DNA of 11,301 bases from Deferribacteres bacterium (GCA_013152795.1 JAADFS010000069.1:1-11301); one strand, 5' to 3'; positions 1-7,136 are shown, counted from the stretch's first letter. Notes: generated from the sequence alone by a model not told the origin. Numbers and translations are program-made.

Positions 1-69
1 TGCTGCACGGGGAATCTGATCAAGAAATGCGCTGAAAACAACAGATTCGACGCAACCGTGACGGTATAA
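1..69 (+). CDS. Possible 3' end of an upstream gene
   Basis: The first plus frame stays open for 22 codons from the window edge to a TAA at 67-69, ending in NNRFDATVTV. The other two plus frames stop within the first 35 bases. A polar tail with a beta-like TVTV end is compatible with the end of a real protein, but 22 residues are too few to name a family. The downstream kinase starts about 150 bases later, so this would be a separate gene. It may also be chance. Confidence 0.3.
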   Translation, partial: CCTGNLIKKCAENNRFDATVTV

Positions 70-104
70 ATCTTTTATCTGGCTGCGCGTTGCTCATATA
101 ATCC

Positions 105-118
105 GCAACCCGCAACCC
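105..118. repeat. GCAACCC heptamer tandem repeat
   Basis: Two perfect GCAACCC units are followed by a degenerate GCACCC and a run of C. The reverse complement of the same unit recurs four times at 6977-7004. The rest of 70-217 shows no gene. Confidence 0.75.
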
Positions 119-217
119 GCACCCCCCCCTTGCTTTTACAGGCGTTTTGTTTCATAATCTCCTCACCAAGTTCAGAAAATTTTCAATGCAGCACTGTACA
201 TCGCTGCGCGTCCAAAT

Positions 218-1666
218 ATGAAATTAACGATCTTCTCCAGGCTGGTTATCGGATATTTCACAATATTCGCCTTGGCAATGGCGGCGAGTATTTACACCAT
301 TGCACAACTCCGGCAGCTTGAAGATATCACCAGGTCCATTCTCAGGGTCGATAACCGTTTAATAGACCTTGAACAGAAGCTGTCGGATGCCCTTTTGTCC
401 ATGATGCGGTACGAAAAGAAATACATCATTATCAAGGATGAGGCGTTATACAGGCAGTTCCTCCTTGCCAGGGACGACTTCAAGGCACATCTGAAGGCCA
501 TAATGGCCGTGCCTGTCGACGACCGGATCACGGAACTCATAAACAGAATCACCCTCTATCACCGGCGTTACCAGTCACTGTTCGCCGAAGAGGTGAAATA
601 CCTGAGGATCGGCAGGCATTATCCGGAGGACACTTTCAAGCGGAAAAAGGACGACGCGGTCAACGAAATGCTGGCGGACCTCAAGAAACTCAAGAATTAC
701 AGCCAGACAAAGACCTATGCCAAGATTAAGCAGTTGAACGAGGCTGAGGTCAAGACAATAAGAGCTGCTGTGGGGATGACAACGGCCTCCCTGATCCTTG
801 CGGTTCTCATATCAACCGTCATTACGGTGAAGATTACAAGGCCTCTTTCCGTCATGAAAAAGAAGACGGGTGAGATTGCGGCGGGTAATTTCGGGGATGA
901 CCTTGAGATTGCCTCTCCTCCGGAGATAAAGGAGCTGGCTCAGGCGTTTAATTCCATGTGCTCCAGGCTGCGCGAGATAGACAAGATGAAATCCGACTTT
1001 TTCTCCCTGATGTCTCATGAGCTGCGCACCCCGCTCACCACCATCAAGGAAGGGACTAATCTCCTGATGGAGGGATTAATGAAAAAGAAGATCACGGAAA
1101 AGCAGAAAAGGCTCCTGACGATCATAACAGAGGAGAGCGACCGCTTGATCAAGCTGGTCAACTCCCTGCTGGACCTTTCAAAGATGGAGGCCGGCATGAT
1201 GGTTTATAATTTCAGCCGGACCGACCTGGCAGCCCTGATCAACAAAGCGGCACGCGAAATAGAACCGCTGGCCGAGACCAAAAACATCAGGATCGAGATC
1301 AGTACCGACGAAGGGCTGCCTCACGTGACCGCGGATACCGAGAGGATGCTGCAGGTCCTGAGAAACCTGATAGGCAATGCCGTGAAGTTCACATCAGGCG
1401 ACGGCCTCGTAAGGATAGCCGCCCGGGCGCTTGAGCGTGAGGTGCGGGTATCTGTATCGGATACAGGGGCGGGCATTGCAAAGGAAAAACTGAATGCGAT
1501 TTTCGACAAGTTCCAGCAGGATGACCTTACGAGCTCCAACAGGATCAAGGGGACGGGGCTGGGTTTATCCATTGTCAAGCATATTATAACGACTCATGGA
1601 GGAAGGGTGTGGGTGGAAAGCACATTGGGACAGGGAAGTACATTTACATTTGTACTGCCTGTCTGA
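218..1666 (+). CDS. Membrane sensor histidine kinase
   Basis: This 482-residue protein is a two-component sensor that would autophosphorylate on histidine and pass phosphate to the response regulator two genes downstream. A membrane segment lies at about 9-29 and a second at about 187-207, enclosing a mostly helical periplasmic sensor region. A HAMP linker follows (about 205-255), then a HisKA domain with the phosphoacceptor His267 in SHELRTP. The ATPase domain has the N box (Asn387), the G1 box DTGAGIA from Asp415, and the G2 box GTGLGLS at 445-451, so every catalytic motif is present. The start MKLTIFSRLVIGY is chosen because the family typically begins just before the first membrane helix. 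No strong ribosome binding site precedes it. Its 3' end overlaps the next gene by 58 bases, which indicates an operon. The arrangement matches QseE/GlrK kinases, but the signal sensed cannot be read from the sequence. Confidence 0.95.
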   Translation: MKLTIFSRLVIGYFTIFALAMAASIYTIAQLRQLEDITRSILRVDNRLIDLEQKLSDALLSMMRYEKKYIIIKDEALYRQFLLARDDFKAHLKAIMAVPVDDRITELINRITLYHRRYQSLFAEEVKYLRIGRHYPEDTFKRKKDDAVNEMLADLKKLKNYSQTKTYAKIKQLNEAEVKTIRAAVGMTTASLILAVLISTVITVKITRPLSVMKKKTGEIAAGNFGDDLEIASPPEIKELAQAFNSMCSRLREIDKMKSDFFSLMSHELRTPLTTIKEGTNLLMEGLMKKKITEKQKRLLTIITEESDRLIKLVNSLLDLSKMEAGMMVYNFSRTDLAALINKAAREIEPLAETKNIRIEISTDEGLPHVTADTERMLQVLRNLIGNAVKFTSGDGLVRIAARALEREVRVSVSDTGAGIAKEKLNAIFDKFQQDDLTSSNRIKGTGLGLSIVKHIITTHGGRVWVESTLGQGSTFTFVLPV

Positions 1667-2426
1667 TCATTTTTTCTTTTCTGGGCTGCGCAACCGTACA
1701 GCGGGCGGACGGGGATCCGGACGCGCGCAAACACCTCGTGCTCGGCTGCAGATTCCTTGCAGAGGAGGACTTCGGTTCCGCCCTCAGGGAAAACCTGAAG
1801 GTATTATCTACGGCTGCCGGCAGTCCTTACCGTGATAAGGCACTTTTCAACATCGGACTTATCTATGCCCACTATGCCAATCCCGCCAGGGATTACGAAA
1901 AGTCTATCGGTTATTTCAGGAGACTCTTAAGGGAATACCCCAAAAGCCGTCTTGCCGTTCAGGCGGAAGTATGGATCAGCATGCTTGAGGTCCTTAAGAA
2001 AGCAGAGGCTGAAAGACGGGAGGCAGAGGCCGGAAGAAAAGAACTCAAGCGTGAGATAGCCGGGCTGAAGCAGGAACTGAAGAAAAAGATAAATACCGGC
2101 AAGCGTATCCTGCGCAGCCGCAGACTCCTTGCCTCCGGCAGGTATGCGGAGGCTGTGAGGGAGAATATGAAGATACTGTCCATGCCCGGGAGCCCCTTTA
2201 AAGATAAGGCACTTTTCAATATGGGGTTGATATACGCCCATTTTAACAACCCTGACATGGATTACAAGAAGTCAATCGGTTATTTCTCGAAACTGATCAG
2301 TGAATATCCACAAAGCCCCCTTGCGGAGCAGGCCAGGATATGGATTAATGTGCTCAATGTGCAATCGAAAGGGCCAAACAGGTGGATATTGAAATTGAGA
2401 AAAAGAAAAAGGAACTGGCAAGATAG
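1609..2426 (+). pseudogene. QseG-like TPR lipoprotein, frameshifted near its end
   Basis: Translation starts at GTG 1609, inside the end of the kinase gene, with GGAGG at 1598-1602 six bases upstream. A hydrophobic signal ends in the lipobox FLGC, with the lipidated Cys at residue 27, so the product should be an envelope lipoprotein. The body has two copies of a helical, TPR-like module (about residues 40-127 and 163-250) offset by 123 residues. Both contain DKALFN(I/M)GLIYAH and a YP(K/Q)S motif, and a charged coiled coil rich in Glu, Arg and Lys separates them. After LNV at residue 251 the frame shifts. The neighbouring frame from 2361 reads AIERAKQVDIEIEKKKKELAR and stops at TAG 2424-2426, a tail that looks like the natural C-terminus of this family. 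Staying in the original frame runs straight into the response regulator. That fusion is not believable, since it would put an exported lipoprotein and a DNA-binding protein in one chain. The frame change equals loss of one base or gain of two between 2341 and 2361. Confidence 0.75.
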
Positions 2427-2433
2427 AGTGGCG

Positions 2434-3792
2434 ATGATTTCAGGGAAGATACTGGTTATAGACGATGACAGCAATCTCCTCGAAGTAATAAGGATGAGGC
2501 TTGAATCGGCCAACTACGAGGTCGTCACCGCATTAAGGGAGGAGGAGGCGATAGAGGCTGTCAGAAAGGAGCTTTTCGACCTGGCCATTATCGACCTGCA
2601 GCTTGCCCGCACCGACGGAATATCGTTCATGAAGGATATTCACGAAATAATCCCTGACCTGCCCGTTATTATCCTAACGGCATACGGAACCATTGAGAGC
2701 GCGGTTGAAGCCATGAAAAAGGGGGCATACAGCTACCTCACCAAGCCGTTTGATCCCCGGGAGCTCCTACTGCAGATCGAAATGGCAATGGAGAACCGCA
2801 AGCTTACCTCGGAGATAAAGAGGCTGAAGGGCCTCGTGGAGGAGAAATACAATTTTGCAAACATTATAGCCAGAAGCGCCAAGATGCAGGACATACTGGC
2901 ACGGGTGGCCCTTATTGCAAAGACCGATTCCACTGTTTACATCTACGGTGAGAGCGGCACGGGCAAGGAGCTGATTGCAAAGGCCATTCACCTGCACAGC
3001 GAACGCAGGGACAAGCCCTTTGTGGCCATAAACTGCTCCGCGCTGCCCGAAACCCTCCTGGAAAGCGAGCTCTTCGGTCATGAAAAGGGCGCATTCACCG
3101 GCGCCGTGAAAAAGACGGACGGCTTATTCACCCAGGCTGACAAGGGGACGATCTTTCTGGATGAGATAGGCAATATGCCCCTGTCGCTTCAGAGCAAGAG
3201 CCTGCGAGTGCTCCAGGAGCAGCAGTTCTATCCGCTCGGCAGCAAAAAACCCGTTAAAGTGGATGTGAGGGTAATCGTCGCCACAAACAAGGACATAAAA
3301 AAAGAGGTCAGGGAAGGCCGTTTCCGTGAAGACTTGTTTTACAGGATTCATGTGATTCCCATTACTCTGCCGCCCCTGAGGGAAAGAAAAGACGATATCC
3401 CCCCTCTTGTGAACCATTTCATAAAAAAGTTCAGCAAGCCCATGAAGAAAAAGGTGAAAGGCCTGACGCCCCTTGCAATGCAGAAACTCATGCTCCATGA
3501 CTGGCCGGGAAATGTAAGGGAACTGGAAAACACAATCGAGTATGCAATGGCCATGACCACTGAGAACATCATTTCCGAAGACCTCATCCTCCCGGCAAGC
3601 GGCCTGTCTCCGGAACCCCTGAAACCACTCAACGAGGCAAAGGCCGAGTTTGAAAAAAACTACATCATCCATCTTCTCGATCTTACAAAGGGCAATATCA
3701 CCAGGGCGGCTGAACTGGCGGGCAGGTACCGGGCTGATTTCTACAACCTCCTGAAGAAACACGGCATCAATCCCGACGACTTCAAGAAGTAA
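2434..3792 (+). CDS. Sigma-54-dependent response regulator (NtrC family)
   Basis: This 452-residue regulator is the probable partner of the kinase at 218-1666 and would activate sigma-54 promoters. The receiver domain (about 4-118) has the acidic cluster Asp10-Asp12, phosphoacceptor Asp54, Thr82 and Lys104. The AAA+ domain has Walker A GESGTGKE with Lys178, the sigma-54 contact loop GAFTGA at 219-224, and Walker B with Asp243-Glu244. The WPGNVREL segment begins at 357. A Fis-type helix-turn-helix closes the protein (about 408-452), in the TKGNITRAAELAGRYRADFYNLL region. ATG 2434 is chosen because MISGKILVIDDD begins just ahead of the first receiver strand. It lies seven bases after the natural stop of the lipoprotein, which suggests translational coupling, as no good ribosome binding site is close. 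Length and motifs are normal for the GlrR/QseF type. In the sequence as given, this frame is continuous with the frameshifted lipoprotein gene. Confidence 0.93.
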   Translation: MISGKILVIDDDSNLLEVIRMRLESANYEVVTALREEEAIEAVRKELFDLAIIDLQLARTDGISFMKDIHEIIPDLPVIILTAYGTIESAVEAMKKGAYSYLTKPFDPRELLLQIEMAMENRKLTSEIKRLKGLVEEKYNFANIIARSAKMQDILARVALIAKTDSTVYIYGESGTGKELIAKAIHLHSERRDKPFVAINCSALPETLLESELFGHEKGAFTGAVKKTDGLFTQADKGTIFLDEIGNMPLSLQSKSLRVLQEQQFYPLGSKKPVKVDVRVIVATNKDIKKEVREGRFREDLFYRIHVIPITLPPLRERKDDIPPLVNHFIKKFSKPMKKKVKGLTPLAMQKLMLHDWPGNVRELENTIEYAMAMTTENIISEDLILPASGLSPEPLKPLNEAKAEFEKNYIIHLLDLTKGNITRAAELAGRYRADFYNLLKKHGINPDDFKK

Positions 3793-3809
3793 GAGGTCGT
3801 CGCCAGGGC

Positions 3810-4344
3810 TTATTTCAGTTTTTTGCCCGTCCTCCGCGACACCAGCTCGTATACGGCAAGGACGACCCCTGCCACCACCCCGCCCCAGAACGCGCCGGCA
3901 AGCACATCGGTCGGATAATGAACGCCGACATATACCCTGGAGAAGGCGATGAGCGCGGCAAAGAAGAAAAGCAGCAGGGCGGTCTTCCTGAAGAAATGGG
4001 CATAGGTTGCGGCTGTTGCAAAGGCATTCACCGCATGGCTTGAAGGCATGGAGAAGGATTTTCCGCAGCCCACAAGGAGCCTGACCCCTTCAAGCCCCTG
4101 GCACGGCCTCGGCCTCTGGAAGAAATGCTTCAGCGCATTGGAGCTTGGAGCTCGCGTCCCCCACTGCAAGGGCAACCAGGCACAGGCCCACGACGAAAAG
4201 GCTTTTCTTCGGGTACTTGAAAAAAACGGGAACAGCGACGACCGCAAACAGTACAAACGGCCAGGTTGTAATAAACGGCATTATCACATCGAGGAGGGAA
4301 TTCTGCATTCCCCTGTTTATCAAAAAAAACAGGTCGGTATCCAT
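3810..4344 (-). pseudogene. PAP2-family lipid phosphatase, broken by a 7-bp duplication
   Basis: The N-terminal frame starts at 4344 with MDTDLFFLINRGMQN, followed by a hydrophobic segment, as is typical of integral-membrane PAP2 phosphatases. It leaves the correct frame after GDASS. The C-terminal frame carries all three catalytic motifs: KHFFQRPRP (K-x6-RP), the PSSH motif, and SRVYVGVHYPTD (SR-x5-H-x3-D). It ends in a membrane helix and a basic tail. Removing one copy of the tandem TGGAGCT at 4139-4152 restores an unbroken frame of 175 residues reading GDASSNALKHFFQRPRP. The lesion is therefore a recent-looking 7-bp duplication and nothing else in the gene is damaged. The family removes phosphate from lipid pyrophosphates such as undecaprenyl pyrophosphate, or from phosphatidylglycerol phosphate or lipid A; the substrate here is unknown. 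The gene converges on the response regulator, 17 bases from its stop. Confidence 0.9.
4139..4152. repeat. Exact 7-bp tandem duplication inside the PAP2 gene
   Basis: TGGAGCT is repeated twice without a gap (AGCTCCA twice on the coding strand). It coincides with the point where the reading frame changes, and deleting one unit repairs the gene. Such a repeat can arise by slippage and can revert by it. Confidence 0.93.
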
Positions 4345-4350
4345 CGCATA

Positions 4351-4379
4351 ATTTTAGATGAAAAATATTTTTTAGTAAA
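4351..4379 (-). promoter_or_regulatory. Sigma-70-like promoter of the PAP2 gene
   Basis: On the minus strand, TTTACT (4374-4379) and TAAAAT (4351-4356) are 17 bases apart, matching consensus at 4/6 and 5/6. The predicted start of transcription falls at or next to ATG 4344. No ribosome binding site lies between, so the mRNA may be leaderless. Confidence 0.45.
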
Positions 4380-4387
4380 CCTTTCTT

Positions 4388-4410
4388 CGTGTCGGTTAAG
4401 CGTGTCGGTT
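4388..4410. repeat. CGTGTCGGTT direct repeat pair
   Basis: Two perfect 10-bp copies (4388-4397 and 4401-4410) lie three bases apart, just upstream of the PAP2 promoter. They could be a tandem regulator site or a minor repeat. A related CGGACACGAATCACGG stretch follows near 4443-4458. Confidence 0.5.
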
Positions 4411-4464
4411 TTTTGTTGTTTGTCTTTTACGGTCACGAGCAACGGACACGAATCACGGAAACTT

Positions 4465-4560
4465 GATATGCCGTATGGAATATTCCCTGAAGGTATCGCA
4501 GATAAAGCTTTTCCGGCAGGCTCTCCCGCCCGCCGCCGATGTCTTTTTTGCCATTGTAAG
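4465..4560. repeat. Dispersed repeat family 1, copy 1
   Basis: This copy begins GATATGCCGTATGGAATATT and ends CCATTGTAAG, directly next to the stop codon of the HEAT-repeat gene. Over its first ~54 bases it differs from copy 2 (7155-7229) at only about four positions with no gaps. Its GC-rich central part resembles copy 3 (8124-8197), which also has GGCAGGCT followed by GCCCGC. Copy 2 lacks that segment. Confidence 0.75.
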
Positions 4561-4561
4561 A

Positions 4562-6661
4562 TTAAGGTTGTTTCCCTTCCATGAAAGATTCCTTGTTCTG
4601 CTCCCACCATTTCAGCCATTTGAGTTTGTCTTGACCAAACATCTGTTGTTCCGTTATTTGCACGAGGGCTTGCGCCGCCTGTTTCCTGATGCCGGCGTCA
4701 CTGTCACCTAACATTGCAATCAGCGGTTCAATCGCCCTGTGATCCCCGATTTCACCCAGGGCATATACGGCGCTCCATTTGACCGCTGAAACTTCATCAT
4801 TCAACAAGACCAGCAGACTGTCAACAGCCTCGGGATCACGGATCTTTCCCAGACACACCGCCGCCCTCCAGCGGAAGTAAGGGTCCCTATCTCCAAGCGT
4901 AGCAAGCAATTTTCCTGTTGCCGCCGGACCAATAAGGGCCAGGGCACTTGCAGCCCTGTTTCTCACTTCTGAATCCTTATCATTCCATGCTGAAATCAGG
5001 GCATCGGTAAATTCAGGGTCTTTTAATGCAGCGATTTTCCCTGCTGCGTACTCCCTGATCCACGAATTTTCATCTCTGAGTGCGTCAATCAGGAATGCAT
5101 TTCTCCTCTTATCGTTAACACAAATAAAGTAATTCAAGGCATCAATGCGAACGCGAGAATCTTTATCATGGAGTTTCGCTGTCATAGGTTCTGCCGCAAC
5201 CGGGCCAATCCGGCACAAGAAATTCCCGAGGCGCTGTCTTAAATATCCCCGGCTGAAATCCATGGCATTTACTAATGCAATGGCTGCCCTTTTTTCCTTG
5301 AAATTGGAAAGTGCCATAGCCGCAGCCCATGAGGAGTCCTCATCATTTGAGTTCAACAGCTCTATCAGTGGATCTACTGCCCTTGGGTCGCCTATCTTGC
5401 CGAGTGCAAGCGCGGCGCTTTTCCTGACATTTCCGTCTTTATCCCTCAGGGCTTTGATGAGAAGATCCACTGCCGGTACGCCTATTTGCAGCAAGGCATA
5501 TTCAGCCTTGCTTCTTATGTTGGGATTCTTTGCATGCAAGTCTTCAATCAGGGGCTCTACGGCATATATTTCCCGCGGATCATCAAACTTTCCCAGCGCA
5601 GTAGCAGCCTCACAGCTCACTTCTAAATTCTTATCTCTCAGTGCGGCGATGAGAGCCGGGACCGCGGCGGGGTCTCCCATTTCACCTATTGCGCGAACCG
5701 CCTCCAAGCGCACTGATGGGTGATCGTCACTGGTGGCGGCCTTGATAAGATGAGGGAGGGACACGGGGTCCTTGATTTTTCTTAATGCGGATACCGCCAG
5801 ATATCTTAATGCTGGCTTTTCATCACTGAGGTCATAGATAAGAACCATTGCTGCGTCGGGGTCTTTCAAATCCACCAAAGACTCCGGGGTACCGATGTCA
5901 CGCGCGGCAATTTCAGCGAGACTTTGGGTGAACTCTATATGTGTGCCGATTAATAAGTAGGAAGGCTTTTTGATTCCATTGCCGGGATTTTTTGGTTCCT
6001 TATTGCGCGTGCCCTCACCCTTCATTACGGCGATACCGGAGGAGAACTCCGATCCACTTTCCCGTTTCCGTGGATGTACACGCCGTGGGATGGCAGGCCT
6101 GGTTTTCGGGCGGGGCTTTTCAGAGGACTTCAGCACCTCAATAAAATCTCTTTCTCTGTCAATTATTCTGTATAGTAATCTGGTTTCATCACTATGAAAA
6201 TAGCTGTTATCCTCAGCACTGTCCAACTCTCTTTTTCTTGTTTCATACATTGTCGGAATTTTTTCCATCTCCACGGTATATCTCTTTTTATATAAGTTCA
6301 GAAACTTATATCCCGGTTTATATATGGCCGTACTCCTCTCTTCCACCTGCCTGAGTATTGGTACGGGAATGTAAAATTTGGCAAGAATCATAAATCTCCC
6401 GTTTTTATCCGTAAGAGTTTCTTTGACAGCCAACATTCCACTGTATGGATGAGGGGGCAGTGCAATAATTTCATGCCAGGACCTGACTATTACAACGCCT
6501 TCAATGGGCTTTTCTGTATCCTTCTCAACCACCTTGCCCATCCACGCCTGAGCCTCCGTTATTGTACTGCATGACAGGGACACATATATGACACAAAAAA
6601 GGATAAGGCTTCCAAAGAAAGGACGGTGGGGCTTTTCATGAATGAAGCGATGACAACTCAT
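4562..6661 (-). CDS. Exported HEAT-repeat (PBS lyase-like) protein
   Basis: This 699-residue protein starts at 6661 with GAGGAG about 11 bases upstream. The N-terminus has a basic stretch, a hydrophobic core (about 15-31) and a likely signal peptidase I site AQA/W after residue 39, so it should be exported. A Cys at 31 in SLSC is a poor lipobox. The mature start (GKVVEKDTEKPIEGVVIV and later TDKNGRFMI) resembles carboxypeptidase-regulatory or Ig-like fold domains that lie on the cell surface. A charged linker rich in Arg, Lys and Pro follows. Residues about 262-675 are roughly a dozen HEAT repeats of 30-32 residues with consensus DPRAV.PLI.LL.D.....R..AA.ALG.IGD. HEAT arrays bind proteins, and no catalytic residues are seen. 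It is monocistronic, convergent with nothing and transcribed away from the repeat region. Its binding partner is unknown. Confidence 0.9.
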   Translation of the reverse strand: MSCHRFIHEKPHRPFFGSLILFCVIYVSLSCSTITEAQAWMGKVVEKDTEKPIEGVVIVRSWHEIIALPPHPYSGMLAVKETLTDKNGRFMILAKFYIPVPILRQVEERSTAIYKPGYKFLNLYKKRYTVEMEKIPTMYETRKRELDSAEDNSYFHSDETRLLYRIIDRERDFIEVLKSSEKPRPKTRPAIPRRVHPRKRESGSEFSSGIAVMKGEGTRNKEPKNPGNGIKKPSYLLIGTHIEFTQSLAEIAARDIGTPESLVDLKDPDAAMVLIYDLSDEKPALRYLAVSALRKIKDPVSLPHLIKAATSDDHPSVRLEAVRAIGEMGDPAAVPALIAALRDKNLEVSCEAATALGKFDDPREIYAVEPLIEDLHAKNPNIRSKAEYALLQIGVPAVDLLIKALRDKDGNVRKSAALALGKIGDPRAVDPLIELLNSNDEDSSWAAAMALSNFKEKRAAIALVNAMDFSRGYLRQRLGNFLCRIGPVAAEPMTAKLHDKDSRVRIDALNYFICVNDKRRNAFLIDALRDENSWIREYAAGKIAALKDPEFTDALISAWNDKDSEVRNRAASALALIGPAATGKLLATLGDRDPYFRWRAAVCLGKIRDPEAVDSLLVLLNDEVSAVKWSAVYALGEIGDHRAIEPLIAMLGDSDAGIRKQAAQALVQITEQQMFGQDKLKWLKWWEQNKESFMEGKQP

Positions 6662-6687
6662 GCAAACATTCTCTCCTCATCAATCCC

Positions 6688-6705
6688 GTCATGAATTTCC
6701 ATGAC
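6688..6705. promoter_or_regulatory. Palindrome at the HEAT gene start site
   Basis: GTCATG and CATGAC form a perfect inverted repeat around a 6-base centre. It overlaps the predicted transcription start of the HEAT-repeat gene (about 6701), where a repressor would act. It could also fold in the leader RNA. Confidence 0.4.
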
Positions 6706-6707
6706 TG

Positions 6708-6738
6708 ATTATATCAGATAGTGTTCTGTGATGGGCAA
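6708..6738 (-). promoter_or_regulatory. Extended -10 promoter of the HEAT-repeat gene
   Basis: The minus strand reads TGATATAAT at 6716-6708, a perfect TATAAT with the extended TGn element. A weak -35 candidate, TTGCCC (6733-6738), is 19 bases further upstream. The predicted start near 6701 leaves a leader of about 40 bases that holds the GAGGAG site. Confidence 0.6.
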
Positions 6739-6746
6739 GCCCCGTC

Positions 6747-6932
6747 GGATGCTTGCCTCTCTCGTGCCGGACATCTTTTTTGATTCAACCATGTGGGCTT
6801 TACGGACATTAATGATCCAATGCGCGCTTTTGACAGGATTACGGAGGCTGTCATATAATCATGGACGGGAATAATCCTGTTTTGGGGCTGATAAGGGATA
6901 TTGATCACCATAGCCGCACCCGGCGGCTTTTC
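6747..6932 (+). repeat. ~180-bp direct repeat, copy A (small RNA cassette)
   Basis: This copy aligns with 8263-8438 in the same orientation, from GGATGCTTGCCTCTCTCGTG to GCGGCTTTTC. The right ~110 bases differ at about seven positions including one gap. The left ~75 bases carry more differences and several small gaps. Gaps not in multiples of three argue against coding. The two copies flank the DUF3800 gene. Confidence 0.88.
6830..6859 (+). promoter_or_regulatory. Perfect consensus sigma-70 promoter in repeat copy A
   Basis: TTGACA (6830-6835) and TATAAT (6854-6859) are 18 bases apart, with both hexamers exact. The other copy has the same hexamers and spacing. Start of transcription is predicted at about 6866. 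Confidence 0.75.
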
Positions 6933-6936
6933 TTTC
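6866..6936 (+). ncRNA. Candidate small RNA, copy A (~65-70 nt)
   Basis: A transcript from the consensus promoter would run through GGAATAATCC, GGGGCTGATAA and TATTGATCACC into the terminator hairpin at 6912. The body has no start codon with a ribosome binding site and no credible ORF. Within the predicted transcript it differs from copy B at only about three positions, one of them in the terminator loop, so the hairpin stem is intact in both. I do not recognise the RNA family. Targets are unknown, and no expression evidence is available here. Confidence 0.5.
6912..6935 (+). terminator. Intrinsic terminator of small RNA copy A
   Basis: AGCCGC (6912-6917) and GCGGCT (6923-6928) form a perfect 6-bp stem around ACCCG, followed by TTTTCTTTCTT. 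This fits a rho-independent terminator for plus-strand transcription. Confidence 0.65.
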
Positions 6937-6976
6937 TTAACCTTAATGTTGCATAAACGGGCAGGGGAGTTCCGTG

Positions 6977-7004
6977 TTGCGGGTTGCGAGTTGCGGGTTG
7001 CGGG
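6977..7004. repeat. Four-unit TTGCGGG heptamer array
   Basis: Units at 6977, 6984, 6991 and 6998 read TTGCGGG, TTGCGAG, TTGCGGG and TTGCGGG. The unit is the reverse complement of the GCAACCC array at 105-118, so the same simple repeat occurs twice in opposite orientation. Confidence 0.8.
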
Positions 7005-7081
7005 TTCAACGGCTGTAAGGCGATGGGATATCGGGAAACAACTTCCTGTTGGAGGAATTATTGATTGAATAACTCCCCCGG

Positions 7082-7136
7082 CCCCTCTTAACCTAAGAGG
7101 GGAGATATTTACTCCTCCCCTTAGGTTAAGGGGAGG
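7082..7136. repeat. Twin REP-like hairpins
   Basis: Two perfect hairpins lie side by side. CCCCTCTTA and TAAGAGGGG enclose ACC (7082-7102), and CCTCCCCTTA and TAAGGGGAGG enclose GGT (7114-7136). They are close to inverted copies of each other, so the whole unit could also fold as one long stem. The surrounding GGTTGGGAGGGG is typical of REP-like intergenic repeats. Confidence 0.75.

Noticed and set aside
80..93. Possible sigma-54 promoter TGGC...TTGC before the kinase gene
   Set aside because: The gap between the GG and GC elements is nine bases instead of the required ten, and the ACG after TGGC is missing.
74..102. TATAAT at 97-102 as a promoter for the kinase operon
   Set aside because: The -10 is perfect, but the hexamer at the right distance (TTTATC) is a poor -35, and the leader would be over 100 bases through repeat DNA. 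It remains possible but is not supported.
3774..3824. Inverted repeat CGACGAC/GTCGTCG as a terminator between the regulator and PAP2 genes
   Set aside because: The stem overlaps the regulator's last codons, and the run of T lies about 16 bases beyond it, too far for an intrinsic terminator.
4048..4584. 178-codon plus-strand open frame
   Set aside because: It is the shadow of the PAP2 gene and passes through the PAP2 promoter and repeat family 1. It has no protein-family character.
5145..5723. 192-codon plus-strand open frame
   Set aside because: It is the antisense shadow of the HEAT repeats, and its apparent repeats simply mirror them.
6977..7136. CRISPR array
   Set aside because: The heptamers are directly adjacent with no spacers and the hairpins are not regularly spaced. 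No cas genes are present.
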